A stretch of 64,000 nucleotides of DNA. Source: Pomphorhynchus laevis (Eukaryota > Acanthocephala > Palaeacanthocephala > Echinorhynchida > Pomphorhynchidae). The translations under genes were made by a program, and so were the position numbers. Every line of letters begins with the position of its first letter. Positions within the stretch are counted from its first letter, which is position 1. The notes below the pieces were generated by a model, which made no database searches, was not told the DNA's origin, and worked only from the letters and a program-made list of their open reading frames with translations. The stretch is taken from contig WNNJ02001303.1 in assembly GCA_012934845.2 (NCBI GenBank), forward strand, positions 62,001-126,000, given 5' to 3'. Below, piece by piece: positions 33,031 to 44,149 of the stretch.

Positions 33031-34090
33031 TAACTGCATAGGGTGGTACATTACCGAAATTGAAATGTTTAATTAACTAAAATAATTATAAATAATTCAT
33101 TCATTAAAGAGTTATAAAATTAAATTTAATAAGGCTATTAAATATATGTTTCGATATATTGAAAATTAAGGATTTAATGTGTTTTGTCTGTGCACGTTTT
33201 ATCCAAATCGAATATTAATAAAACCCTTTAATTTCATCTTTCAATTTAATATAACTCTTGTTAAGCTGCAACATCAAAGAAAGAGTTTTTATTCGGAGTT
33301 ATTATTTATTGCCTATTTATTTAGCTTTATTCAAAGCTAAATAAATAGCTTTGAATTCTTATCAAATTACATCAAAAATATAACGTGCTTTTTGGTTAAA
33401 ATTATTGTTTGGCTATTCCTGATATTTCGGAATATCAAACAATTATTCCAGCCTGACTCTTTTTGTCTTGATAAGTTAAATAATTATTAGATAGGTTGAG
33501 ACGTAATATAATTATATAATAGTTATATTAATTTATAAATTAATATATTAATTGTGAATAAATTGCATTAAAATATAACGTTTGTGAATTATTGTTTTAA
33601 ATTATTGATTTTCCTGATATTTCGGACAATCCATAGTTGCTAAAATATTAAAATAAATTCTATTTTTTTGTGTGCTGGACTTTGACTTAAATTATCAAAT
33701 TTGTGAAAATCAAATTTTATGGGTAGATTAATAAAGTATAAAGTGAAACGAGAAAGAATCCAAGAGATTTATTTGTCTTCGTTTTAGTGACGAAGCACCT
33801 ATTTTGTGATAATCTACTTGAATTCCTTTCGCTAAAATTTGTAAATGGGGAATCCGTAATCGAATACAATCATATAAATGAGAAGATATATTCCAGTATA
33901 CAAAAACGAATACGATTAAATAAATAAAAATATTTTCCACCCAAGGAAAATTTTAGGCATTAAAATTTTATCACGAATGATAAATCCACTACAAGGCTTT
34001 CAAAAACTTGAACCTATTCAGCATCTCGAATTTTATATAATTTTAAAAGAAATTAGATCGGTTAATTGAGACGTATTTTAATAATACACA
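33031..34090. other. Unassigned AT-rich DNA with a ~205-bp imperfect duplication
   Basis: No gene recognised. 'ttcctgatatttcgga' occurs at 33417 and 33611, each preceded by a related 'aaaatataacgt...ttattgtttt' stretch, indicating an old tandem duplication of about 195-205 bases. Nothing else can be supported. Confidence 0.45.
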
Positions 34091-34620
34091 AATATAAATA
34101 ATAAATAACTATGTAAGGTTTTTATACAATTTATATAAAGTTAAAATTTAAAATAAAAGTCAATTGTTATGAATTGACTAATAAATAATATGCGATATAT
34201 TCGAATAAGGAATAGAGGTCATTCGAAGGAACTGCTATGAACCAGTTTCGGCTCCTATCGAATTTTGTTTTCTAAATCAAAGCTAAAACGTTTTATTTCA
34301 CAGGTATAAAATTTTAGCGAAGTAATTTTCAAGTTTTTATTAATTAATTTTAAAAATTATGAGTTTAAAAAATCACATATTCATGATTAATCTTTTATTT
34401 ATATTATCTAAGGTTTAATTCAAGCAATCAATTGAAATTTAAAGCTAAAATTTAAAATAAAAGTCAATTTTTATGAATTGACAAATAACAAATAAACGAT
34501 GTATTCGAATAAAGATTAGAGGTCATCACAAGGAGCCGCTATACTATCAGGTTTCGGCCCTATTCCTGACCCAACATTGCAGCGGGGCCAAATACCTAAT
34601 GGCGTATTACCTCTTACGAT
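34091..34620 (-). mobile_element. Two PLE 3'-end modules in tandem
   Basis: Both are on the minus strand: one at about 34260-34100 (terminal sequence plus the end of the module, 'gaactgctatg' and 'ggtttcgg'), the other at 34620-34430 (GGCCCC, 'gctgcaatg', GGGCC, 'cctgatag', then terminal sequence). In the second, GGCCC/GGGCC pairing is kept while the other stems are partly lost. Confidence 0.72.
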
Positions 34621-34771
34621 AATATTTGACAATTTTTTGTTAATTTTTTTGTTAATCCAAGATCAAACTTTAAATTTGTTTTATTTAAAATAAGACATTT
34701 TAAATGTCTCATTATAAATCGGCATTCTCATTCATAATAAATAAAAATAATTTGTCATTTACGTTTTATAA

Positions 34772-35164
34772 TGGCCCCTCTGCTGTCTGTAAGGGATGCC
34801 GCTGCGCCAAGGCAAATAAATCGTGCGTAAACTGTCGCGCAGTTAGTTGCACAAATAAACATACAAGACCTGTCCAAATAAACCACAATCTCAATGCAAA
34901 CATCATTCCGACAAGAAGCGCATTGTTGACCGATTATCACATCCCTGCCATTCCCATCGCGGACACGTCCGGTAGCAATCACTCATGCAATAAAAAATCA
35001 ATAAATGAACTATATAACATAGTCATTCACTGGAGACCTAACCTGATCATTTTACCTCGATGTTCCGCTAGCAATGAGTTCATCAACATTTTAAGCAATT
35101 TTTACGATAGGGCAGCCGACGACGTCAAGCGTACTAAAGTCGAGCTACGAACTGCAACAATTTT
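34772..35164 (+). mobile_element. Internal fragment of the R2/NeSL-like element (Cys-rich N-terminal part)
   Basis: About 390 bases almost identical to 39590-39980 read on the opposite strand. It starts inside the Cys cluster (GPSAVCKGCRCAKANKSC) and ends at VELRTATIF; one residue differs from the intact copy (Lys for Glu before VELR). The piece lacks both ends of the element, so it is not a simple 5'-truncated insertion. A frame stays open from ATG at 34704, in unrelated upstream sequence, into the fragment for 178 codons; this is probably chance. Confidence 0.88.
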
Positions 35165-36640
35165 TAAAGATTTTATTTGTGATAATTTTATATTATCATC
35201 TACGTTTAAATGTTTTATTCATCGGTATTCTGTTTATTAATTTTTTTAAAAATAAAGCTACCTGGATAAATTTGTTCGCTTATTGAACAAAAATTGTTAG
35301 AGTTAAATACACATATATCATCAATGTATCGAAACAGGTTTCATATTTTTGTATAGTTTAGATTCATTTTTTACATAGTTGTTAACAAATTCATATTCTA
35401 TAACGTTTAAAAATAAATCAGCTATAATTGAGCTACTATTACCTTCTATTGGAACACCTTTTATATATCAAATATCATTAATACATCTGAACATTGGTAT
35501 CATATATTTATATGAGAATATTTACGTCAAACGTTAAATATGTTTCGTGTAAATTTAAATGTGTCATATTTACTGTTAATAATACTTTTAGTAATATTTT
35601 GTTCATTTATATATTTAACTATGTTTTTGTTAGATTGAACAAAATATCGTTTTTGTTAGATTGTATTTTTATAGTAAAAATTGATCCAATTAACTAATTA
35701 AAGATTAACATGGAATGTGTGGTAATCAAATCAGCTAAGTGAGTCTAGGTATTTAATATAATTATAAAACAAACAAAACTTAATAATGCTAAATCAAAAT
35801 TTAATAATTAAATAATAAAATTAATAATTATTTTTAGATTTTCTATAATTTAAATCAAGTTAAAAAATAAAATTTAAAATAAACGTCATTTTTATGAATT
35901 GACTAATAAATAACAGACGTTGTATCAGAATAAGAATTAGAGGTCATCAGGAGGAAGTGCTATGCTATCAGGTTTCGGCCCCTAACTCATCTACCCAGCA
36001 TAGCAGCGTGGCCAAATACATGCTAATGATGTATTTCCTCTGATAAAACTATCCAGTATCTTATTCTAATACAAAGTATATTATTTATTATCCATCTATA
36101 AAAATTTTCCGCTAATGATTTTAAATTTATTCTTTATATTATTGTGTTGATTTATATATTTTACTATTTTCTGCTTGATGTTATTTTTATAGTAACCTAG
36201 TTTAAAATATGTATCTATTAAATTATTTAAATGATTTTGAAGAAAGCCAATATCATTACATATTGTTGCAATTCTTAAAATTTATTATTTAATGTATTAT
36301 ATTTTATATTATATGATATGCATGAATGCTCATTCAAAAATATGTTTCTTGTAAATTTAAATGTCATCTTTACGATATAGATTAATAGTAGTTTTAGTTA
36401 ATGTTAATTTAATGTTCATATCTAGATATATACCTTCTTTATCATTAATATTAGTTTTATTAAGAATGAGGCTACCTGGATAAGTAGCTACCTTGAATAA
36501 AAATTATTAGAGTTAAATACACATATATCAGCGTTAAATACAGATACCCAGTGTTAAATACACAGATTTGTATTAGATCCAAATAAGGCCACCTTGATAA
36601 ATTTGTTTAATTTAAAATAAGACATTTTAAATGTCTCATT
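35165..36640 (-). mobile_element. PLE pieces: RT fragment, 3' end and C-terminal part
   Basis: On the minus strand: RT fragment at 35480-35240 (motif B and catalytic-box regions), and a separate 3' end from 36600 down to 35760. The latter has the C-terminal segment with 'aaaattttaagaatt' and 'ggtttcttcaaaatcattt' equivalents, a stop after DNK, the module (36055-35935) and the terminal sequence. 35480-35700 has a stretch of the same C-terminal coding region in rearranged order. Fossil copies with several breaks. Confidence 0.72.
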
Positions 36641-36991
36641 GTAAATAATATCGGGGCCACTCGGTGCCAGTAGATTAATTATTAGACTGGAACCTATTGC
36701 CAATTTAATAAAAATATAAATATAAATTAATTATTATTAGTAATAATTGAATATTATAATTATTTTATTAATGCACTATTGTTTGTACTCTAATTAATCT
36801 CCGTTGTATATAACAACTAATAATTAATTTTTATCCATTTTTAAATTAATTAAATTATTAATTGATTATTATTATTTGTGTATTTTTTTTAAACGGAAAA
36901 ATTTGTTTTAGTAAAGCATACAATCAAGGTTACCCGCAAATGGGTCCAAAAATGTCGAGCAATAAACTGCTGAATTGGATACTGGATACAG

Positions 36992-39900
36992 CTACGAAGA
37001 CGAGTCGGCTGGGTGTTTGAATGTACTACGCATGGGAGTATCTCGTGTTGACCGTGGACTCCGGAGACAGGCCGATATTGACCGAGCAATTTCGAAGCTT
37101 ATTTTTCTTTTTAGTCTAATAGCTATATCACTGTAGCGTATGTGTCCTTGTTGAGCTAAAGCGGTCGCAATAGTCTTTGCTAGCATACTAGCTTCTTTGC
37201 CGAAACCCCCTGATGTTGAAAAGACGAGCGGGATAAAGGAGCTGTTTTCTATCCTTCGGATTCTTTCGAGGTACTTGGATTTTTTTCTTTTTTCGTTATA
37301 ATCGAAAGCGTTGTCAGGACTGCGTATTGTGTTCGATTGAGCATGAGAAGAAAAGATATTGACGTCGAAGAACGTCCGCTCGAATCGAGATCCGTGTAAA
37401 CCGGAGCAGACAATATCCAGACGGGCACATTGTTTGGTAGTAGTCGCTGGATTTTCAAAACGGGTGCTCTCGGGAACGTTCGATAACTCCGGTTCAATCC
37501 CAACGTTGTGAGCAACTTGGCTTAGCGCTGATGCTATATTGTCCCGAACCGCATTATGGCGAATAATCGGAAGATTACCATGTTTGCATGATAGTGCATG
37601 GGGAAGATTGATCTTCGAGCCACAGTAACAATTACACGTTTCAATCTCAGGCTCGATACTGCCATACCGTGCATTAAGTGCGTCGTGAAATTCGTTTGCT
37701 GACAAATAGAATTGTTCTTGTCGAAGTGGTAAAGCGCTTAGCCAAGAAGACGCACCGTGGTGTGCTGCATGTTTAATGGAATTCTGGGTGACTGGGGCTA
37801 GTTTGCTAATAATCTTTGAGGCGCGTTCTTGGTGTGAATTGAACCGGAATTGAGTGATTTCGCGGAGGATTGCATTTTGTTTTTCTCGTAGGTTGTCGCC
37901 AGTCACCTCATCGACATATGAGGAAACCAACATTGTCGCTGATGCTTGTTCAAGTTTGGCAACGAAAGTTGGCGAGTTTATCCCGATACCTCCAAATTCA
38001 AGAGGTGAGCACAAAATATCCGTCATCTCCTTGTTCGGCTTGAAAGTTGCCAGAAGAGGCAGCAATTGCGATTTGATAAATTCTTCGAGGTCGGACCACA
38101 CTTTGTCGACTGAGCGGCATGTGCGCATTATGTGAATCCATTTCGACTGGATCGAGTGAACCATGCCAGCGTAGGCTACGTGTGGGTCGATTCTGGCCAC
38201 CATACTCAGACGCTCGACAAGAGCTTTCCATTTTGCAAACATGATTGCGGTAGAAGATTGTTCGTAATCGTCAAAACCAATTGGGGTTCCCAGAACATCT
38301 ATGCCAGCTGTTGTTGAATTGATACTAGAATCAGGGAGAAGATCATTATGTATCGGAGAGTAAAACAGAATATTAGATTTATGTGGGTTAGTAAAATAGC
38401 CGAATTTTGGTCCCTCTGTTTTAAGGGCATCCCAAACTTGCCTCAACTCATCCAGTGGTCCGACAAAGTTGGCGTCATCGGCATACCATATCTGATAAAC
38501 GGATGGTACTTGGCGTTTTATCGTTTCGATAAGAGGAAGAGATGTCATTGCAAATCCAGCCATCGCAAATGGGTCACCTTGGGTGAACCCTTCGACTGAG
38601 AAAATGCTGTTTTCGCCAATTGTAAGCTCAGAAGGACTAGCATAAATATTGCGCAGTGAACAGGAGAGAGCCGGACATACATATGTTATGTTGTGAAGTG
38701 CCACGGCACGGTTTATCCGGTTGAAGGCATTCGTAGCGTCTATTGTCATAATACACATATCGGAAAATAGGTTCAATTTCGTTTTTAGCTTCTCATTGGC
38801 CAATTCGATGCCACCTCTTTGCGAGGCCCCTGGCTGTGTAACTCCTGCCTCGTCTTGTACATCGTTGCGAATTATAGCCAGGATCGCTCTACTAATGATA
38901 CGTCTGACGGTATTGCAGATTCCAATTGGCCGAACTCCTCCTGACTTTTTTTCGAGTGCGACTAGACGACATGCAGTAAAAGGATCGAGAGCGCCAGGCG
39001 GGATTTCCACAGTGGCAACGAAAATAGCAAACCTGGCTATGGCCTTGGCTAGTGAGCTTGAAGCAGAGCCGAAATCTGCAAGCATTTGTGACCAAGACGC
39101 CGCATCAAGCCCAGACGGACCTGCTGCACCTTTGATTTGTCTGCTTGATCTAATAATAGATGTCTCATCTAAGGGGTAGAAGCGGCAGGGGTGATGGGTT
39201 TTGGAACCCGGAAATGGGGACGATAACAGCACATCAGGAGGAGCTGAAATTGCATCGGGATGCAGGTCCTCGAGCAAAGATAGCACAGAAACACCATTTA
39301 TAATATGGTCAGGGAGTAGAACACCAGACTCGAGGCTATCTTCCAGAATCGATGTTCCAGCTCTAATGCGGCCTGTTGTAATGAGATTTTGGTATTGTGA
39401 TACCCAGCTTAGTCGCTTCGTTGGACGTCGCAACTTTAGGTTGTCTTGAATAAACTGTGCTTCTTCAAAAATTACATCAAAATCTTTAGCCTTCCAGGAT
39501 ACTAGTCTGCGTTCTAATGTTTTACGGATTAGAGTGATTTTTCTGGAGGGAATTCTTTGCAGTACACACTGAGAAAAAATTGTTGCAGTTCGTAGCTCGA
39601 CTTCAGTACGCTTGACGTCGTCGGCTGCCCTATCGTAAAAATTGCTTAAAATGTTGATGAACTCATTGCTAGCGGAACATCGAGGTAAAATGATCAGGTT
39701 AGGTCTCCAGTGAATGACTATGTTATATAGTTCATTTATTGATTTTTTATTGCATGAGTGATTGCTACCGGACGTGTCCGCGATGGGAATGGCAGGGATG
39801 TGATAATCGGTCAACAATGCGCTTCTTGTCGGAATGATGTTTGCATTGAGATTGTGGTTTATTTGGACAGGTCTTGTATGTTTATTTGTGCAACTAACTG

Positions 39901-40015
39901 CGCGACAGTTTACGCACGATTTATTTGCCTTGGCGCAGCGGCATCCCTTACAGACAGCAGAGGGGCCATTACATTGGCAACACATACTCTCACTAGAGGG
40001 TTTACCTCTCACCAT
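36992..40015 (-). CDS. Intact ORF of a restriction-like-endonuclease non-LTR element (R2/NeSL-like)
   Basis: A single 1007-codon frame on the minus strand encoding a self-mobile reverse transcriptase. Domains in order: a Cys-rich N-terminal cluster (residues 12-46: CCQC, VCKGCRC, SCVNC, SCTNKH), presumably DNA- or RNA-binding; RT (about 290-560) with GAAGPSGLDAASW, GGVRPIGICNTVRRII, TIDATNAFNRI (motif A), GFTQGDPFAMAGFA (motif B) and QIWYADDANF (motif C, YADD 511-514); a CCHC knuckle (796-810: CYCGSKINLPHALSC); then a PD-(D/E)xK-type nuclease with RLDIV (867), FFDVNI (884) and EKRKKSKY (908-915). RT, CCHC, then restriction-like nuclease is the R2/CRE/NeSL plan. The usual R-PD reads R-LD. No stop or frameshift was seen, so it may be recent. 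Clade and target site are not determined. Confidence 0.88.
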   Translation of the reverse strand: MVRGKPSSESMCCQCNGPSAVCKGCRCAKANKSCVNCRAVSCTNKHTRPVQINHNLNANIIPTRSALLTDYHIPAIPIADTSGSNHSCNKKSINELYNIVIHWRPNLIILPRCSASNEFINILSNFYDRAADDVKRTEVELRTATIFSQCVLQRIPSRKITLIRKTLERRLVSWKAKDFDVIFEEAQFIQDNLKLRRPTKRLSWVSQYQNLITTGRIRAGTSILEDSLESGVLLPDHIINGVSVLSLLEDLHPDAISAPPDVLLSSPFPGSKTHHPCRFYPLDETSIIRSSRQIKGAAGPSGLDAASWSQMLADFGSASSSLAKAIARFAIFVATVEIPPGALDPFTACRLVALEKKSGGVRPIGICNTVRRIISRAILAIIRNDVQDEAGVTQPGASQRGGIELANEKLKTKLNLFSDMCIMTIDATNAFNRINRAVALHNITYVCPALSCSLRNIYASPSELTIGENSIFSVEGFTQGDPFAMAGFAMTSLPLIETIKRQVPSVYQIWYADDANFVGPLDELRQVWDALKTEGPKFGYFTNPHKSNILFYSPIHNDLLPDSSINSTTAGIDVLGTPIGFDDYEQSSTAIMFAKWKALVERLSMVARIDPHVAYAGMVHSIQSKWIHIMRTCRSVDKVWSDLEEFIKSQLLPLLATFKPNKEMTDILCSPLEFGGIGINSPTFVAKLEQASATMLVSSYVDEVTGDNLREKQNAILREITQFRFNSHQERASKIISKLAPVTQNSIKHAAHHGASSWLSALPLRQEQFYLSANEFHDALNARYGSIEPEIETCNCYCGSKINLPHALSCKHGNLPIIRHNAVRDNIASALSQVAHNVGIEPELSNVPESTRFENPATTTKQCARLDIVCSGLHGSRFERTFFDVNIFSSHAQSNTIRSPDNAFDYNEKRKKSKYLERIRRIENSSFIPLVFSTSGGFGKEASMLAKTIATALAQQGHIRYSDIAIRLKRKISFEIARSISACLRSPRSTRDTPMRSTFKHPADSSS

Positions 40016-41220
40016 GTTGGATGAATACTTGTGGTCAATCCGAATTCACAGTTTTTATGCGTAGAGGCTTCGCACTCCTGGATAATCGTTAGTGTATATT
40101 ATCGGTGTATTTGCTTTAGATTGTAATTTGTGTAATTTGTGTATTGTAATTTGCTTGAACAGGTTTAAATTTTTGTAATTTGTGTAAGAACTTTAATAAT
40201 CTATACTTTTTTTAACGTTGTAAGATGTTGTAATCAAGAAAATTTTTACTTCTAAATTATTTGTGTATACAAATAATAATAAACAAAATAATATACAAAA
40301 TTTGATTATCATTAATGGCAAACAAGTTATGTATCTTAAATGTAGTCGCCTTGTAATGATTTAGGATAAATTATACGACTTACTGTTTTGCCATTTTCTA
40401 TTAAGATCGCTAAAAAAGCTGATGCACATACCTTTAAAGACTATCTCGATCCCTCTTTTACAGAACAGTATATTTTATAATAATGTTTTATAAATGTATT
40501 TGCTAAATTGTATTTCATGTATGAAATATAAAATATTTTACATATACCCTTGTTTTATGTGGAATGCATATATAAAGTGATAACATGGAGTTTTTCTTGT
40601 GAAATTTTGATGTTTGCTACGCAAGTTAAACACCTTTTAAACATGTCATGGTAGTCGTATTTTTATCATTGTTGGCTTACTAATTTATAGGAAGATTATA
40701 AATATTATCAAGATCACTATTTTATATTAATTGTATTTATATAAAATATTTATATTAAATATATTAATAATAATATAAATAACGCTTAGATAGCAATTTA
40801 TAACACGTTAGCTATCACATTATCAATACGTGGACTTGTAGATTAATTTTTTTATTCAAAAATGCTATTTGAACAGAAATGATATTTAACGAACCCAATT
40901 TAAAAAATTTCAATTTAATACAGTGACGATAATTAAATATATTTTTCAGTGAAAAATAGGTTAATTAATGATTTCAAGCGATTATTAACTAAACCGATAT
41001 GCCTGGAAAGAAACCATGATCCTACAGCACGTGTAGGTATCAAAACGACATCTATTTATATGTAGAAGAATGATTTTAAGTTTAAAAGAAACGTAAGTTA
41101 TTAAGTAGTCAACCCAGTGTCTGTCATGCTAGGCTAATCCGAACCGAAAGACTGTGAATGTACATTTTAAAAACAGATTAAAATGAAATTTAGCTTAATC
41201 TTATATCTTTTAAGGCGTTA
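40016..41220. other. Likely 5' UTR of the R2/NeSL-like element, then unassigned DNA
   Basis: The stretch right after the ORF start (40016-40110, on its upstream side) probably holds the element's 5' untranslated region; its edge cannot be placed. Further right the sequence is AT-rich without a recognised gene. A short open stretch at 40400-40480 (AKKADAHTFKDYLDPSF) is not identified. Confidence 0.4.
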
Positions 41221-41224
41221 ATTA

Positions 41225-41345
41225 CTGCCCATTTCATTTTTATAGTAACCACATTTCATATTTATAGTAATCACATTTCATATTTATAGTAACCACATTT
41301 CATTTTTATAGTCACCACATTTCATTTTTATATTCACTACATTTT
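41225..41345. repeat. 25-bp minisatellite, about five units
   Basis: Repeats of 'catttcat(a/t)tttatagtaacca' with small changes; periods of 25-26 bases. Confidence 0.88.
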
Positions 41346-41574
41346 TAAAGTCATAATATTATAAGAATATAATATTAAATATTATAAAAATATACGCTTT
41401 TAAAAACACTTTTATAATTAAAAATATATATAAAAAGTTATGTAAAATAGACAAATAATAGAGAATTATGATATATAAAGGTTTAATATTTTTATAAAAT
41501 CAGATCTGCCATTTGCTCTTTCAACCCAAAGTCTAATGTGCCTAGAGTAGCCTTCCATAATAAAATCTCCAGCA

Positions 41575-42050
41575 TTTAAAACTTATATTATACCAATAAG
41601 TGCGCCACTGATTATGTTTATACCTCTCTGTCTTACACGGGCCTTTACACATGAAAAAAGTTCCTCAATATGATTTAAGTTGTGGGGAATATGGTGTTTA
41701 ACTTTTCAGATATAGGTCTTCTAAATAAAGACCTCGCTAACTTATCTAGTCTTATGGATTGTAGCATTGTTCATAACGATATATTTCCTTTCATGTGTTG
41801 ATAACATGGGTAAATCTTTACATATAAAAGAATTAAAACCACTGGTTTAAAACTTCCTACTTTTATTTTATATGCAAATATGCCTTAAATATTAATGGCA
41901 CATAACAAGGATAGAACAAGTACCATTCGAGTTTACTACATTGACATAACACTTCGTGCTTTTAGGTAAGTAGCCTAAATGCTGAAAGGTATGTAAATTA
42001 AATCCGGATTCATCCAAAAAATATAAGCTGATTATCCTGTATATTATTTA
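41575..42050 (-). pseudogene. Tc1/mariner (DD34E) transposase remnant
   Basis: On the minus strand the DDE core of an IS630-Tc1-mariner transposase can be read: LYFLDESGFNLHTFQHLGY (first Asp, about 42010), LPKSTKCYVNVVNSNG, then VMNNATIHKTR (second Asp position, here Asn, about 41775), PYSPQL and HIEELFSCVKARVRQRG (Glu, about 41672). The spacing between the second and third acidic positions is 34 residues, as in Tc1-like enzymes. In-frame stops, at least one frameshift and the Asp-to-Asn change make it inactive. Terminal inverted repeats were not found. Confidence 0.8.
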
Positions 42051-42290
42051 AAGTGGCTTTATACTAGTATCTTACTTCCTTATTTATATTCTGTTTCGAT
42101 TAATTGGAACTAGCGTAATCTTTGAGCCGCTACAGTTGATTAAGTATAAAGCTGGCACATATTGCCAATGAGCATATTCGTGGAGCGGATCATGCAACGT
42201 ATGTTCTACATTCGACAATCAATGGCTAAATAATTGGCAGGCTTGTATCAGCCGTAGGGATAGTTCTTATATAGACTATCTCAGATCAGT

Positions 42291-42548
42291 CCGATGACTC
42301 ACACGGCGGATTAGACAATGGACGAAAAGGCGGAAGAGAGTCACGGAGGCCTGTTTCCTTACAGCAGTGATGTTGGATCATTAAAGGATATTGGGAACGG
42401 GAGATAGCCGAACAAGCAAAATCAATCCAATGACTCCAACGGCAGATTGGACAATAGACGAAAAGGGGGAAGAGAGTCTTGGATACCTGTTTTCTTACAG
42501 CAGCGATGTTAGATCATCACAGTATATCGGGAACGGGAGATAGTCGAA
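42291..42548 (+). repeat. Tandem 5' monomers of LINE-C
   Basis: Two ~134-bp units, 42291-42424 and 42425-42548, each going from 'tcc[ga]atgactc' through 'ggcggaagagagtc' and 'cttacagcag' to 'gggaacgggagatag'. The same pair lies at the 5' fragment 61715-62395 on the minus strand. Tandem 5' monomers act as promoters in some LINEs (for example mouse L1); that role here is inferred. Confidence 0.8.
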
Positions 42549-42759
42549 GAAACAAACCAAGACAATGAAAATTACAAGCAACAAATTTACAGAACATAAA
42601 TCAAGTGCGAAGAACAATAATCAACTCAACACTGATTGGAGGAGTTTTCATTGTCGGGTGCCGTGTGACCAGGCAGTTGTAGAGAGACATCGAAAGAGGC
42701 ATCAGCATCCGAAGCGGTCTAGCCTTCATTTAGGAACGTAGAATGCCATTTCGCTGGCG

Positions 42760-43370
42760 GGGAAGGTACCAGAATTACTTGAAGAGATGGCTCGCTTCGA
42801 TCTTGAAATAGTCGGAGTGACTTCTCTTCACTGTTCTGGAACTGGAACTAAACTTTTGGATCAAGGTTAGGTCTTGAACCATTTGGGAGTAACCAACGAA
42901 AAGCGAAGACAGGGATGTTCAGGGATACTTACAAGTCCCCGGTTGTCGTTCGTGGTAAAGAAGTTTAACCCAGTTAACGAAAGTCTGGCGTCTCTGAGAC
43001 TTTTAGTCAAAGAGGAAAAGGGGATAACTTTTGTGTGTGCGTATGCTCCCAACATTATCTCGGAATACGCAGCCTTCGTGGAAGATCTTCAGGCTCTGCT
43101 TGATAGTACTCATGTTGAAGATTCTCTCGTTTTATTGGGTGACTTCAATGCTCATGTTGATAGCGACAGTGGCACTTGGAAGGGAGCGTTGGGGAGGTAC
43201 GGACTCTCTGATCTGAATGCGAGTGATGTTGAATTATTGCACTTTTGTTCTCGTAACAATTTGTGCATAATCAACACCATGTTTGAACACATAATGAGAT
43301 CCATAGATACACATGGCATCAGGATTTTCTTAATCAAAGATCAATGATCGATTTTGTTATCGTTTCATCT
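42760..43370 (+). pseudogene. LINE-C endonuclease domain
   Basis: Starts near 42787 (MARFDLEIVGVTSLHCSG) and is readable in the next frame from 42874: RRQGCSGILTSPRLSFVV, FNPVNESLASLRLLVKEEK, FVCAYAPN, LVLLGDFNAHVDSDSG (GDFN), LSDLNASDVELLHFCS and NTMFEH. The continuation 'SMIDFVIVSS' lies near 43340 in another frame. Apurinic-type endonuclease nicking the target. At least two frameshifts. Confidence 0.82.
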
Positions 43371-44149
43371 GATCTGCGACGTTATGTTCTGGACACTCGT
43401 GTGAAGAGAGGGGTTGATATGTCAACCTATCATTACCTTGTAGTTAGGAAACTTCGATGGTCGGATTGGATGCTAGACAAGCCTGGTAAACCCAAACGTT
43501 GTATGAGGTCGTGCTGAGAGTGTTTAACAGATATTTATGTCAAAGAACGTTTTTATGGCTACATCCGGGAAGAATTCTCTCGGTTGCCAGAAGAGGCGAA
43601 GAGCATTGATCAGGAATTGGATATGTTCAGATCATCGCTTGCCAAAACAACTGTTAAAAGTTGTGCCTCGAAGGCATTGGGTGCTTATCGCCGAGGAAAT
43701 ACTCGAACTATTGGTGGACACCAACAGTTAGAGATTTTGTCTAATAGAAGAAACTGACTTATAAGGCAAATTTTTCAGATAAATCAGTGGAAGCTGTAGA
43801 CAAGTACCGAAGGGCAAAGAAAGCTTCAGCTCGAGCAGTTACCGAAGCGACGAAGGCGGCTTGGGAGAAGTTTGAAGATCACTTAGAACTTGATTATAGT
43901 TCAACTTCGAATATGTTCTCGAGGACGATCAGGAACCTTCTTGATGGAAAGCAGGAAACTTCTCAAACTGTCTATGACAATAGAGGATCTTTGCTGACTG
44001 GCATTGAAGAAATTCTTAGTTGTTAAAAAGAGCATTTTTGGAGTTTCCTTAATCCGATGGATATGCCTTATCTTGTAGTAGAGCCTTTCGAACCAACAGA
44101 AAAGCTCATCTCTTTGTAAGATGTCATTGCTGTTGTTAAGAAACTTCGT

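Noticed and set aside
38721-40064. Several plus-strand open frames of 76-152 codons
   Set aside because: Shadows of the intact 1007-codon minus-strand ORF.
40380-40480. Short open stretch AKKADAHTFKDYLDPSF
   Set aside because: Too short, no splice borders or recognised domain.
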